Of a DNA stretch of 64,000 nucleotides, positions 28,090-37,237 are shown in pieces (position 1 is the first letter of the stretch; every line of letters begins with the position of its first letter). The stretch is from Leptospira sp. GTDB taxonomy: Bacteria > Spirochaetota > Leptospiria > Leptospirales > Leptospiraceae. The notes beneath the pieces are model-generated. The model was not told where the DNA came from. It saw nothing but the letters and a program-made list of their open reading frames with translations, and searched no databases. The stretch is taken from contig JACVCB010000007.1 in assembly GCA_016742255.1 (NCBI GenBank), positions 90,965 to 154,964 on the forward strand, given 5' to 3'. A program made the translations under genes and the position numbers.

Positions 28090-30072
28090 ATGATCTTTGG
28101 AGCCTGTTATTACCCAGAACAATGGAACCCTAAGGACTGGGACGAAGACCTTAAAATCATGAAAGAAATGGGTCTTTCATCGGTTCGCCTCGCAGAATTT
28201 GCTTGGGGGATGATGGAACCCAAAGAAGGGAAATTTGATTTTTCCTTGTTTGATGCAGTTTTAGAAAAAATTCAAAGCCATGGTATGACTGCCATCTTAG
28301 GCACACCTACAGCAACGTTTCCACCATGGTTGTACCAAAAATTTCCAGAAATTGTCCAAGTATCAAAAGATGGAATTGTTCGTGGGATAGGTACAAGACG
28401 CCAAGCTTGTTTTTCATCACCTGCCTATAAAAAAGCGACAGAAAGAATTGTCACTGCGATGGCTAAACATTTTGGAAACCATCCTGCAGTTGTTGGTTGG
28501 CAAATTGACAATGAACCTGGCCATGAGGGTTCCGATGTTGACTACTCTCCATTGGCTGAAAAAAATTTTAGAACGTGGTTAAAACAAAAATATAAGACTT
28601 TGGAATCGCTTAACAAACGTTGGGGGAATATTTTCTGGGGTGTGATTTATTCAGACTGGAACCAAATCCCTCTCCCAGGCGCACATGTAGCGAGTAATTT
28701 TAATCCTGCGATGATCCAAGATTATTATCGCTTCCAATCCGACGAATTGGTGTCTTATATCCATTTCCAAGCAGAGATCCTTCGTAAGTACAGCAAAGGT
28801 AAACCACTCACTACCAATTTATACCCGTCACCTTTTTTACCTGTAACAGACATGTACGAAATATTCAAAAAACTAGACTATGTTTCGTGGGACAATTATC
28901 CTGTTTGGGGGAACCAACAAGAACCATACCCTCATCCTTTGGTGACTGCCACACAACAATATTCTCGAGGACTTAAAAACAAACCATATACAGTGATGGA
29001 ACAATTCTCTGGTGTGCAAGGCCATGATACATTAGGTTATCTACCACCTCCAGGCCAAATTGGACTTTGGTTAACACAAGCGATTGTCAATGGTGCCAAT
29101 CAAATTTATTTTTTTCGTTACCGCACTGCAAGGTTTGGACAAGAACAATTATGTTATGGAATTTTAGATCATGGGAAACGAAAAACTTCCAAATACTATG
29201 AACTCAAACAAACCATAGAAGATATCAAAGAATTTGCGGAAGATGTTGCCGATTCGCCTTACCCAGCAACGGTTGCGATCCTACATGATATTGAAAATTC
29301 AAGAAATTATAAACACCAACCATTAAGTGATGGCCTTCGTTTTGCTCCAGTTCCATTTGCTCAAGTGGGATATGATATAGAACTTGCTACTTGGTTTGCT
29401 GGAACGAATGTATTAAATGTAAATGCACATTCATTACCAATTCATGCTGATATGGATTGGTCAAATTACAAAGTTCTCACACTTCCTCTTTATACAATGT
29501 TCGATCCTAAGATTGTTGAGAAATTAAAATCCTATGTGAACCAAGGTGGAACATTGGTTTTAGGGTATCGATCGGGAATTAAGGATAAAGACCACTGGAT
29601 GGTAGAAGAACCTGTTCCTGGTGTGTTTGCTGAGATGGCAGGAGTAGAAGTATTCCAATTTGAAGCGCCTGCAACAACTAAGGTAGGAATACGAATGGGA
29701 GTTTGGCCATTAAAGGGATCCAAATTTTGCGAAATTTTGGAACCAAAAACGGCAAAAGTTTTAGCACGTTACCGTGACAAAAAGAAATTCTATTCAGGAA
29801 AACCAGCCATCACAGTGAATCAATTTGGTAAAGGAAAGGTCTATTATGTAGGAACTTCCTTAACACCTGAAAGTTTTGTCCTTCTCTATCGTCGGATTCT
29901 GAAAGATGCAGGAGTTCGATTTGGTTTACTTGGTTCCACAATTGAAAGGCATATCCGAGAGGGAAAACGCTTTAATTATGAAATCACTATGAACCATTCG
30001 AATCAATATAAATTGGCTGGTTTATCTATCTTAAAACCTTTTGGATATAAAATCAAAAAAATTGAAAAATAG
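28090..30072 (+). CDS. Beta-galactosidase, glycoside hydrolase family 42
   Basis: The 660-residue protein is a GH42 enzyme, with no signal peptide and so probably cytoplasmic. The acid/base Glu142 lies in QIDNEPGHE and the nucleophile Glu304 in VMEQFSG. Other signatures are YYPEQWNPKDWDEDL near the start and TATFPPWLY. The central trimerisation and C-terminal domains are present, with length close to the family norm of about 650-690. AAGGAAAA precedes the ATG. There is no sugar transporter or regulator in the window, which is notable because leptospires are considered to grow on fatty acids rather than sugars. The substrate is inferred only from the family. Confidence 0.92.
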   Translation: MIFGACYYPEQWNPKDWDEDLKIMKEMGLSSVRLAEFAWGMMEPKEGKFDFSLFDAVLEKIQSHGMTAILGTPTATFPPWLYQKFPEIVQVSKDGIVRGIGTRRQACFSSPAYKKATERIVTAMAKHFGNHPAVVGWQIDNEPGHEGSDVDYSPLAEKNFRTWLKQKYKTLESLNKRWGNIFWGVIYSDWNQIPLPGAHVASNFNPAMIQDYYRFQSDELVSYIHFQAEILRKYSKGKPLTTNLYPSPFLPVTDMYEIFKKLDYVSWDNYPVWGNQQEPYPHPLVTATQQYSRGLKNKPYTVMEQFSGVQGHDTLGYLPPPGQIGLWLTQAIVNGANQIYFFRYRTARFGQEQLCYGILDHGKRKTSKYYELKQTIEDIKEFAEDVADSPYPATVAILHDIENSRNYKHQPLSDGLRFAPVPFAQVGYDIELATWFAGTNVLNVNAHSLPIHADMDWSNYKVLTLPLYTMFDPKIVEKLKSYVNQGGTLVLGYRSGIKDKDHWMVEEPVPGVFAEMAGVEVFQFEAPATTKVGIRMGVWPLKGSKFCEILEPKTAKVLARYRDKKKFYSGKPAITVNQFGKGKVYYVGTSLTPESFVLLYRRILKDAGVRFGLLGSTIERHIREGKRFNYEITMNHSNQYKLAGLSILKPFGYKIKKIEK

Positions 30073-30093
30073 AATCATATTTGAAAACAAAAA

Positions 30094-30987
30094 ATGAAAG
30101 TACAAGATTATAGATCCATCAATCGAATGTTGGGAGATGTTTCAGGAAAAAATAAAGTCGGGGATGTTTATGTAGATAATTTACATTCACCTTACATTCA
30201 ATTTTCTGATCGTTTTACAATCCATGGAACATCAATCACGGAACCTGAGTTTGGTGATATCAAGGATTTTGTTCAAACTGTGATTAAATTTTTACCAGAA
30301 GCAGTTGAAGGTACAAGTTTGTTACCTGAACCGAGGCCAAAACGCGAAACTGGAAAATTGTTTTTTGTCAGACCAATGATGTTTGGTGCTTACCAGTTTT
30401 TATATGTATTTTCTGTTGATATGTTGTATTTGGGTGGTGCCAAATCAGAAGAAATCAAAAGAGCTGGTTCTCAAAATATGACACCAACGATTGTAACAGA
30501 TCGATTGTATTTTCAGGTTAAAGTTATACCGATCAAAACGCTCAAGGAAGAGGGAGAAAACGTTCTTGATTTTGAAGCGAAACGATTCCAAGGAGGAGAG
30601 TTTCGTGTTGAATCGGAAAGAGACGAAAACAAACCAATTCGGAAATTTTCTGAAATTTTTGATGAAATCGACTTTTCTGATACCGAATCAAAAATCAGAG
30701 AAGAGTTAGGAATCACGACAGACATTTGGAAATTGGGAAGGATTTATAGTCCTATTGGTATTGATTACCTTTCTCTTTCGTTACGTTTTTTAAATCCAAG
30801 TCTTCCAAAGACAATTTACCAATTTAAGAAATTTTATCAAATCTTAGAAAATACAAACCAAACCATTCCAGAAGAAACACTAAAATCTTTTCATGAATAT
30901 CTTTCTTCCTTCGAAGTTGAAAGAACCGTTTCTAAGTCTGGGAATATTTTATGGAAAGTGAATCAAAAATTAACCGATAATGGATAA
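30094..30987 (+). CDS. Conserved protein of unknown function
   Basis: The 297-residue protein has no signal peptide and only short hydrophobic stretches (about 100-125). I do not recognise the family. It is acidic and Lys/Glu-rich, with beta-strand-like segments such as LFFVRPMMFGAYQFLYVFS. It lies between the GH42 gene and the inositol-monophosphatase gene, 21 and 9 bases away, so it probably belongs to the same transcript. The frame's length and codon use suggest a real gene. No function is offered. Confidence 0.6.
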   Translation: MKVQDYRSINRMLGDVSGKNKVGDVYVDNLHSPYIQFSDRFTIHGTSITEPEFGDIKDFVQTVIKFLPEAVEGTSLLPEPRPKRETGKLFFVRPMMFGAYQFLYVFSVDMLYLGGAKSEEIKRAGSQNMTPTIVTDRLYFQVKVIPIKTLKEEGENVLDFEAKRFQGGEFRVESERDENKPIRKFSEIFDEIDFSDTESKIREELGITTDIWKLGRIYSPIGIDYLSLSLRFLNPSLPKTIYQFKKFYQILENTNQTIPEETLKSFHEYLSSFEVERTVSKSGNILWKVNQKLTDNG

Positions 30988-30996
30988 GTAATTACA

Positions 30997-31839
30997 ATGG
31001 GTATCTCTTCACCAACGATCAATTTCCCTGTCGATGAGACAATCAAACGCATCGAGTATGTTAAAGCAAATGCCATGGGAATCATCCATGAAGCTAAAAA
31101 AATCCAAAGAGAAGTTTCTGCTATTAGATCAGATACAGATGCAGATGAAAAAGAAAGAATTGATGCCGCCGACGGAAAGTTAGGTGATATTCTCATTCGA
31201 TTTTTACAGAAATCATTTCCTAAAGATGGAATTGTTTGCGAAGACAAACCACCTATTGATGGTGGTGAGTTTAAATGGGTTCTTGATCCTGTGGATGGTT
31301 CCATGAATTTTGTAAGGGGCCTTCCTCTTTATGCCATTTCTTTTGGTTTGGAACACAGAGACACACCGGTCGGTGGAGTGGTGATTGTCCCACCGCAAGA
31401 ATCTGTGTATTCCGCTGTGATGGGAGAAGGTGCCTTTAAAAATGGCGAACCAATTGTCACATCACGTGTTTCGGAACTCAATCGTGCTATTTTTTCTCCC
31501 AACCTTCCTACCAAAAGAGCCCATATGATCCAAGAGATTATGGCTGATTTGTCGGGATTTTTGACCTATGCACGTTCCTTTCGCCGAACTGGTTCCTTTG
31601 TTTTGGATGTATGTTTCATTGCAGAGGGAGTTATGGATGCAATTTGGGAAAAAACAGTGAAACATTGGGACGTTTCAGCGATCTCTGTCATTTTATCTGA
31701 AGCGGGTGGGAAATTAACTGACTTAAATGGAGTTCATTACTATACAGGACTTCCTGAGTTAGTAGCATCCAACGGGGTATTACACTCAGAAATTTTAAAT
31801 TTATTGAAGACAGTTCGTTCTACCGTCAGTCGAAATTGA
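30997..31839 (+). CDS. Inositol-monophosphatase-family phosphatase
   Basis: The 280 residues carry the two signatures of the Mg-dependent, lithium-sensitive phosphatase family: WVLDPVDGSMNFVRGLP (metal-binding Asp residues; most members have DPxDGTxNF) and KHWDVSAISVILSEAGG. A third ligand comes from the VCEDKPP segment, where the usual EE is ED. Likely substrates are inositol monophosphate, fructose-1,6-bisphosphate or 3'-phosphoadenosine-5'-phosphate; sequence alone does not decide. It is followed by a hairpin terminator. Confidence 0.85.
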   Translation: MGISSPTINFPVDETIKRIEYVKANAMGIIHEAKKIQREVSAIRSDTDADEKERIDAADGKLGDILIRFLQKSFPKDGIVCEDKPPIDGGEFKWVLDPVDGSMNFVRGLPLYAISFGLEHRDTPVGGVVIVPPQESVYSAVMGEGAFKNGEPIVTSRVSELNRAIFSPNLPTKRAHMIQEIMADLSGFLTYARSFRRTGSFVLDVCFIAEGVMDAIWEKTVKHWDVSAISVILSEAGGKLTDLNGVHYYTGLPELVASNGVLHSEILNLLKTVRSTVSRN

Positions 31840-31844
31840 TAGAG

Positions 31845-31872
31845 AGAATGATTAGAATCATTCTACTTTTTT
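31845..31872 (+). terminator. Intrinsic terminator after the inositol-monophosphatase gene
   Basis: Perfect 8-bp stem AGAATGAT/ATCATTCT (31845-31852 and 31857-31864) with a four-base loop, followed by six Ts. It separates the GH42 operon from sodB. Confidence 0.8.
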
Positions 31873-31945
31873 AGTTTACGATTTGCTTTTGTGAATGAGA
31901 CTAGAGACAAAATACAAATACACTTAGATCCATCAGGAGACCACC

Positions 31946-32518
31946 ATGGAACATAAACTCCCAGAACTTCCTTATGCAAAGGATGCACTCGCTCCCCATA
32001 TTTCAGCAGAAACTCTTGAGTTTCATTATGGAAAACACCACCAAACTTACATTACCAATTTAAATAACCTCATCAAAGGTACAGAATTCGAAAATGTCAG
32101 TTTAGAAGACATCGTGAAAAAATCCACAGGTGGTATTTTTAACAATGCTGCGCAAGTTTGGAACCATACTTTCTACTGGCATTCTCTTTCTCCAAACGGT
32201 GGCGGAGCACCCAAAGGGGCAGTAGCTGACCTCATCACAAAATCCTTTGGATCTATTGATGCATTCAAAGAAAAGTTCACACAATCTGCTGTGACAAACT
32301 TTGGTTCTGGTTGGACATGGCTCGTGAAAAAAGGCGATGGTCTTGAAATCGTGAATACAAGCAATGCTGGTAGCCCTTTGAAAGATGGACTGCAAGCACT
32401 TCTTACAATCGATGTTTGGGAACACGCATACTACATTGATTTCCGAAATGCTCGTCCAAAATATGTGGAAGCATTCTGGAATTTGGTAAATTGGGATTTC
32501 GCAAACAAAAATCTATAA
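31946..32518 (+). CDS. sodB: Superoxide dismutase, iron type
   Basis: SOD of 190 residues, cytoplasmic (no signal peptide). The four metal ligands are H27, H74, D156 and H160 (DVWEHAYY). The [13 protein letters not shown] motif (66-78) with Q70 before W72 is characteristic of iron rather than manganese SODs, and PNGGGAPKG also fits. It has a strong CAGGAGA ribosome site. It stands alone between two terminators, so it is probably a single-gene transcript. Which metal it uses cannot be proven by sequence. Confidence 0.94.
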   Translation: MEHKLPELPYAKDALAPHISAETLEFHYGKHHQTYITNLNNLIKGTEFENVSLEDIVKKSTGGIFNNAAQVWNHTFYWHSLSPNGGGAPKGAVADLITKSFGSIDAFKEKFTQSAVTNFGSGWTWLVKKGDGLEIVNTSNAGSPLKDGLQALLTIDVWEHAYYIDFRNARPKYVEAFWNLVNWDFANKNL

Positions 32519-32543
32519 ATTCAGGATTCTCATCCTAAGCCAG

Positions 32544-32580
32544 AAAAGGCAGGTTCCGGAATCCGGCTCCTGCCTTTTTT
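32544..32580 (+). terminator. Intrinsic terminator after sodB
   Basis: Stem AAAAGGCAGG/CCTGCCTTTT (32544-32553 and 32569-32578) with a 15-base loop that can itself pair weakly (CCGG/CCGG), then a T-run. Confidence 0.88.
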
Positions 32581-32631
32581 ATTTCTAAAATTGATTCAAA
32601 ATGAATCTTGGTAACAAACATTGAGTACACT

Positions 32632-34041
32632 ATGAGCCAATCACTTCCGAAAATCTCCATTCCTAAAAAACCCAATTACACTTCTTTAAGTTTGCCGGAA
32701 GGGATCGAGTTTTGGGAACTCTTTCGGGAGATTGAAGAGAAATACGAGAATTGTTTTCTTTTGGAATCGGCTGGTGATAACCAATATGACTCAAGGTATT
32801 CTGTCATTGGGTTTGACCCTTCCCATCTGATCAAAGGAGAACCTGGAGTTCTCGAAATTGATGGGGAACCATACAAGGTGGAAAATCCCTATTTTGCTCT
32901 TCGAAACATTACAGATTATAATTCATTAAGCATCAGTTATGCGGGAGGACTAGTTGGATACTTGGGTTACCAAAGTATGCAGTTTTTTGAGCCCAAATTA
33001 CAGTTAAAACCACATCCTGATTTCCCCGCGATGATCTTCGGGATGTATTTAGATGGTTTAATTTATGATAAATTTACAGGTGAACTCATCTATTTTGATA
33101 ATGGGAACAATCGCATTGACCTTGTTAAGTCAATCCTTGGCTCATTAGAAAAACCAGTTACTAAAAAACCAAAAGCAAAAGTTTCCATTGTAAGTAATGG
33201 TCTTTCCAAAGATGTCCACAAACAAATGGTAGAAGAAGCATTAGAGGAAGTGAAAGCAGGAAATACTTTCCAATGCCAAATTGGTTTTGAAGAAACATAT
33301 TCAGTAGAAGGGAATCCACTAGCCATTTACGAAACCCTTCGAGAAATCAATCCATCACCTCATATGTATTATGTGAAGTTTGGTAAACGAGTGATTCTTG
33401 GTGCAAGTCCGGAATTATTATTCCGATTGAGACAAGGGGAAATGGAATCTTTCCCTCTTGCTGGCACCACTAAACGTGGCAAAGATGCAAAGGAAGATAC
33501 TATCCTTGCAAGAAAACTTTTAATGGATCCGAAGGAAATTGCAGAACATAATATGTTGATCGATCTCCATCGGAATGATATTGGTCGAGTTGCAAAATTT
33601 GGAACTGTAAAAGTGAGAAGAAGATTTGATATCAAACGTTTCTCGCATGTACAACATATCTCAAGTGAAGTAGTCGGTATTTTATCTTCGAAGGAAGATA
33701 TGTTCTCTGGTCTTGCATCATCCTTTCCAGCTGGGACCTTATCTGGTGCTCCCAAAATAGAGTCCATGAAAATCATTGAACGAATTGAAAAATCACCACG
33801 CGGGCCTTATGGTGGAGCAGTGGGAAGTTTTGGGTTTAATGGTGACTGTACATTTGCCATTCCCATCAGAAGTTTTTTCGTAAATGATGGAAAAGGTTTT
33901 GTGAGAGCTTCAGGTGGAATCGTGTATGATTCCAAACCTGAGGATGAATACCAAGAGATTATCAATAAAATGGCATCCGTTCGTAAGGCTTTAGATTTAC
34001 ACAAAGATCCAATTCCTACTGAAACAAAAGGAAAAGGGTAG
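32632..34041 (+). CDS. trpE: Anthranilate synthase component I
   Basis: TrpE makes anthranilate from chorismate and ammonia, the first committed step of tryptophan synthesis. The start at 32632 gives 469 residues; a TTG 24 bases upstream is less likely. The N-terminus has CFLLESAG, whose LLES motif binds the feedback inhibitor tryptophan. The catalytic domain has FPLAGTTKRGKDAKED and the FPAGTLSGAPKIESM signature; PAGTLSGAPK (rather than PGGSITGAPK) marks TrpE, not PabB. The C-terminal EDEYQEIINKMA is typical. It is ten bases before trpG. No leader peptide or attenuator was recognised upstream. Confidence 0.93.
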   Translation: MSQSLPKISIPKKPNYTSLSLPEGIEFWELFREIEEKYENCFLLESAGDNQYDSRYSVIGFDPSHLIKGEPGVLEIDGEPYKVENPYFALRNITDYNSLSISYAGGLVGYLGYQSMQFFEPKLQLKPHPDFPAMIFGMYLDGLIYDKFTGELIYFDNGNNRIDLVKSILGSLEKPVTKKPKAKVSIVSNGLSKDVHKQMVEEALEEVKAGNTFQCQIGFEETYSVEGNPLAIYETLREINPSPHMYYVKFGKRVILGASPELLFRLRQGEMESFPLAGTTKRGKDAKEDTILARKLLMDPKEIAEHNMLIDLHRNDIGRVAKFGTVKVRRRFDIKRFSHVQHISSEVVGILSSKEDMFSGLASSFPAGTLSGAPKIESMKIIERIEKSPRGPYGGAVGSFGFNGDCTFAIPIRSFFVNDGKGFVRASGGIVYDSKPEDEYQEIINKMASVRKALDLHKDPIPTETKGKG

Positions 34042-34051
34042 GGTAACACAA

Positions 34052-34660
34052 ATGAAAGTTCTTATCTTAGACAATTATGATTCCTTTACTTATAATTTAT
34101 ACCAAATCATTGGCGAAATTTTAGAAGAAAGAGAAACTCCATTTCGTTTGGATGTGGTTCGTAATGATGAAAAATCATTTTCAGAAATCAAACAGACTAA
34201 CTATGATAAGATTATCATATCCCCTGGTCCAGGTCATCCAGCAGACCCAGCTTATTTTGGAGTGAGTGCTGATATTTTAAAAGAATTAGGAAAAACAACA
34301 CCTATATTAGGAATTTGTTTGGGCATGCAGGGAATGGCAACAGTGTTTGGTGGAGAAGTGGTCCGTGCAAATGTTGCAATGCATGGAAAATTATCACCGA
34401 TTGAGCATAATGGTAAGGGTGTATTTTCAGGTCTCACACAGAATATTGAAATTATGAGATACCATTCACTAGTGGCAAAAGAATCTTCTTTACCAAAAGA
34501 TTTGGAGGTGACGGCACGTGTTTCTTCAGGTGAAGGAAAAGGTGAGATTATGGGATTACGCCACAAAACCTTTAAAATAGAAGGGGTGCAGTTCCATCCA
34601 GAATCCTTTGGGTCTGAAGAAGGCAAAGAACTACTTCGAAATTTTATTAACGGAAGATAA
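34052..34660 (+). CDS. trpG: Anthranilate synthase component II (glutamine amidotransferase)
   Basis: The class I amidotransferase partner supplying ammonia to TrpE. The 202 residues contain [14 protein letters not shown], oxyanion-strand SPGPGHP, the nucleophile C89 in GICLGMQG and the HxE pair in [10 protein letters not shown]. Adjacency to trpE, ten bases away, supports the TrpG assignment over PabA; a paralogue with a different partner is at 56724. The other trp genes are not in the window. Confidence 0.9.
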   Translation: MKVLILDNYDSFTYNLYQIIGEILEERETPFRLDVVRNDEKSFSEIKQTNYDKIIISPGPGHPADPAYFGVSADILKELGKTTPILGICLGMQGMATVFGGEVVRANVAMHGKLSPIEHNGKGVFSGLTQNIEIMRYHSLVAKESSLPKDLEVTARVSSGEGKGEIMGLRHKTFKIEGVQFHPESFGSEEGKELLRNFINGR

Positions 34661-34678
34661 TCTAAAAATACGAGACTT

Positions 34679-34698
34679 GAAACTCAAAATTCAGTTTC
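34679..34698. terminator. Weak hairpin between trpG and the convergent lipoprotein gene
   Basis: Stem GAAACT/AGTTTC (34679-34684 and 34693-34698) with an eight-base loop, followed on the plus strand by GTTTATTTG. The stem is short and the T-run interrupted, so termination is only possible. Confidence 0.3.
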
Positions 34699-34700
34699 GT

Positions 34701-35924
34701 TTATTTGAGATCACCTAACATTGCTTCCTCCCAAGAAGCAAAAAAATCAAAATCATTACTTGCTTTTTGTGAATCATCATTTCCAAACAACGAAAACTTT
34801 TTACGTTTAATTTCATTGTAGGTGGAAATTGTGTTTAATTGGCCCTGTTTTGTTTTTTCAAATTTGGCATGTAATTGTGAGCCACCTTTGCCTTGGGTAC
34901 CTTGTATGAGTAGTGTAAAAAATTCATCAAAGTATTCATCCATATTTCCTGGGATAAAAAAATTAACGAATCCTTGAGGAATTACATAAAAAAAGTTACC
35001 ATTGATTTCTTTTTTCCCAATTCTTAAAAAATTTCCGTGTAGGGTATCCACGTTTTTTTCAAATAAGGTTTTGAGTCTGTATTCTAAATTATCAATTTTT
35101 AATGTGATCCCAAAGGAACGAATTTCAATATCACCTAAAAAGTGAATTTCTTGAGGCGAAAGAAAATAATCCTTAGATGGGTTCACTGGGAAATGGAATA
35201 TTAAAGTTTTTCCTTGGTTTGTAATTTTGAGTCGATGGGATGGATTTCTTTTATCCCAAATCATGATATTAAATTTAGTTTTTTCTAACCTACTGCCTGT
35301 TCGTTGGTAGAATCCTGGAAATTTAGATTTTGTGGTTTCATTCAATGTAAATTCTAAAGTTTGCCATTCGGCAGTTTCTGTTGTATGGCAATACATTACG
35401 CTACAAAGGAATTGTAAATTTTTTGAATTCGATTTTAAATCCTGATACGCATTATGATCATTTACTAATAAAACAAATTCATTCAACCATTTGAAAAAAT
35501 CTCTTGGTTGGTAACCATTCAGTTTATGAATGATTTTTCGATCTACTGCGTAAATTTCCTTTTCATCCCAAGATTTTGGTGTAAAAGTTACATTGGCATA
35601 ATAATCGTAATTTTTAGAATCAAATTCATACCATCTAAGATTCCAATTTTGATTTTGGTCTTTTTTTCCCGTAAGAGTGACCATTGGAAATCCATCGGAA
35701 TTTTTTAACAGTTGGGATTCATTGTCGTCTGATAAAGATCCAGCAAGTGCAGCAAAAAGAATCTCATTTTTTGCAGTGGATTTAATCGATTTTTGTAAAT
35801 GATCATAACCTGTCCAAAATTGGTATTGGTCTAGATTTTTATGAAGGCAATTTTGAGAACTTAAACAAATGAAAATAAGAGTAAAAAATAATGGGAGACT
35901 AAATTTCTTTTTTAAGAATTTCAT
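34701..35924 (-). CDS. Lipoprotein of unknown function
   Basis: The 407-residue protein starts MKFLKKKFSLPLFFTLIF and has a spirochaetal lipobox SQNC (Cys26). The mature part is largely beta-strand-like with many Lys, Phe and Tyr residues and no family I recognise. AGGA precedes the ATG. Its start overlaps the end of the upstream minus-strand gene by 26 bases, so they are coupled. The overlapping pair plus divergent lipoprotein at 36326 suggest an envelope locus, but no function can be given. Confidence 0.7.
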   Translation of the reverse strand: MKFLKKKFSLPLFFTLIFICLSSQNCLHKNLDQYQFWTGYDHLQKSIKSTAKNEILFAALAGSLSDDNESQLLKNSDGFPMVTLTGKKDQNQNWNLRWYEFDSKNYDYYANVTFTPKSWDEKEIYAVDRKIIHKLNGYQPRDFFKWLNEFVLLVNDHNAYQDLKSNSKNLQFLCSVMYCHTTETAEWQTLEFTLNETTKSKFPGFYQRTGSRLEKTKFNIMIWDKRNPSHRLKITNQGKTLIFHFPVNPSKDYFLSPQEIHFLGDIEIRSFGITLKIDNLEYRLKTLFEKNVDTLHGNFLRIGKKEINGNFFYVIPQGFVNFFIPGNMDEYFDEFFTLLIQGTQGKGGSQLHAKFEKTKQGQLNTISTYNEIKRKKFSLFGNDDSQKASNDFDFFASWEEAMLGDLK

Positions 35925-36408
35925 ATACTTCCTGGATCAGTGTTTCTTCAATTTGAGTTTGGTATGAAGAAGAGATGAGTTTTCCTGATTTATTATAAAT
36001 GCGAATGTAAACCTCTCCCTTTGACAAACCATTTGTAAGTTGTCCTTTCCTATCTAACAGAATATTTTCATATTGTTTGTGTTTAGACTCTTCTATGTAG
36101 TCTTCAACAATTTTGTTGGATTCTTTTAGGTCCAGATAGAGCAAAAAATTGACTTTGTTACTGTCTTTCCAAAGTAAATTTTGCATTTTCCAGTAGAGTT
36201 TTCGCCCTTGTTTCCTGCATACTTCCACATCACGCAAAAAACATCCCATCAGAACAATGGGCTTTCCTTTGACGGAACTGTCAGAATACGATTGCCCGTA
36301 TTGATCCTTCATTTGAAATTGTGGTATGGAATCTGCATTGATTGGAAGAAAGAACAAGAGCAAAAATAGAAGGATCAAACTTTTTTGCACTTTCAAAATA
36401 TCGTTCAT
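35899..36408 (-). CDS. Exported thioredoxin-fold-like protein
   Basis: The start at 36408 gives 169 residues with a signal peptide (about 1-24, ending PINA). The mature part begins with FQMKDQYGQSYSDSSVKGKPIVLM, the shape of a thioredoxin/AhpC-like domain, and has KGQLTNGLSKGEVYIRIY near the C-terminus. The usual CxxC motif is absent: the equivalent region is GCFLRDVEVC, with two Cys nine apart. So redox activity is uncertain. A longer frame back to 36621 exists but overlaps the divergent gene. The 3' end overlaps the next lipoprotein gene by 26 bases. Confidence 0.6.
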   Translation of the reverse strand: MNDILKVQKSLILLFLLLFFLPINADSIPQFQMKDQYGQSYSDSSVKGKPIVLMGCFLRDVEVCRKQGRKLYWKMQNLLWKDSNKVNFLLYLDLKESNKIVEDYIEESKHKQYENILLDRKGQLTNGLSKGEVYIRIYNKSGKLISSSYQTQIEETLIQEVYEILKKEI

Positions 36409-37237
36409 AAATCTATTAACGGCAAGTTCAAAATTAACTTTTGTTTTGTTTTTACTAATATTGAATATAACTTGTTCCCAATTCCAACAAAAAATCAAAT
36501 TGATTGATTCCACAGCTTCCATTGCCTTTTTTGAAGTTGAGGAAGAGGATTGGAGACATTTATTTCCAACACAATTGAGCCAATTAAAATTAAGCAGTGC
36601 CCATTTAAGAGATCTACCCAAAATTTTGTCATCAATTCATTTCAAACGAGGGGTTTTGGCTTACGAAGATTGGGACCACTTAGTTCCCGAGTCTTACTTA
36701 TCAGAAATAGAACGATTTGTTCAAAAAGTAGCGGAACAAGAACAGAAAAAAGTTTACTTATGTATTTTCAAAATTGCCGATCTTTTGTCTCCGAACGTAA
36801 AAATATTAAAAACCAGTTTTTACATTATGGGTACAGAAAATGGAATTGTGATTTTATTCCAAGAAATCAATACCAATATCACTTTCCCTACTCAATATTC
36901 CTTTGAAGATTGGGTGATTTTCCAACCAAGACCAATCAAACCAATTTATAAACCAGAATTATGGCTCAAAAATAAAGATTCCATAAGTTTATACCGGGAA
37001 CAAACTCAAATTAAAAATCAAATTTATGGAAATGTAATTGTTTATAAAAATTCAGAGATTATGCCGAATCCACCTATTTATCGTTATCCGAAAGAAGAGG
37101 ATGTAACTCCCATTCCACAAGAGAATTGGAAATCCGTTCCAGATAAATTAAAAACTTTGGAAGAGATGAGGAAAAATAAATTGATTACGGATGAAGAGTA
37201 CCAAAAGAAAAAATCAGAATTACTTAAAGAATTTTAG
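36326..37237 (+). CDS. Lipoprotein with C-terminal SHOCT domain
   Basis: As drawn from the first ATG (36326) the protein has 303 residues, with a lipobox LNITC placing the lipid Cys at residue 50. A 50-residue pre-region is long, so the true start could be further downstream; an ATA at 36407 would give a 23-residue signal but is non-canonical. The C-terminus LKTLEEMRKNKLITDEEYQ is a clear SHOCT domain, a short helix-turn-helix module found at the ends of many surface proteins. The middle part is unknown. The 5' end overlaps the divergent gene by up to 83 bases; the 3' end overlaps cysE by four. Confidence 0.65.
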   Translation: MESALIGRKNKSKNRRIKLFCTFKISFINLLTASSKLTFVLFLLILNITCSQFQQKIKLIDSTASIAFFEVEEEDWRHLFPTQLSQLKLSSAHLRDLPKILSSIHFKRGVLAYEDWDHLVPESYLSEIERFVQKVAEQEQKKVYLCIFKIADLLSPNVKILKTSFYIMGTENGIVILFQEINTNITFPTQYSFEDWVIFQPRPIKPIYKPELWLKNKDSISLYREQTQIKNQIYGNVIVYKNSEIMPNPPIYRYPKEEDVTPIPQENWKSVPDKLKTLEEMRKNKLITDEEYQKKKSELLKEF

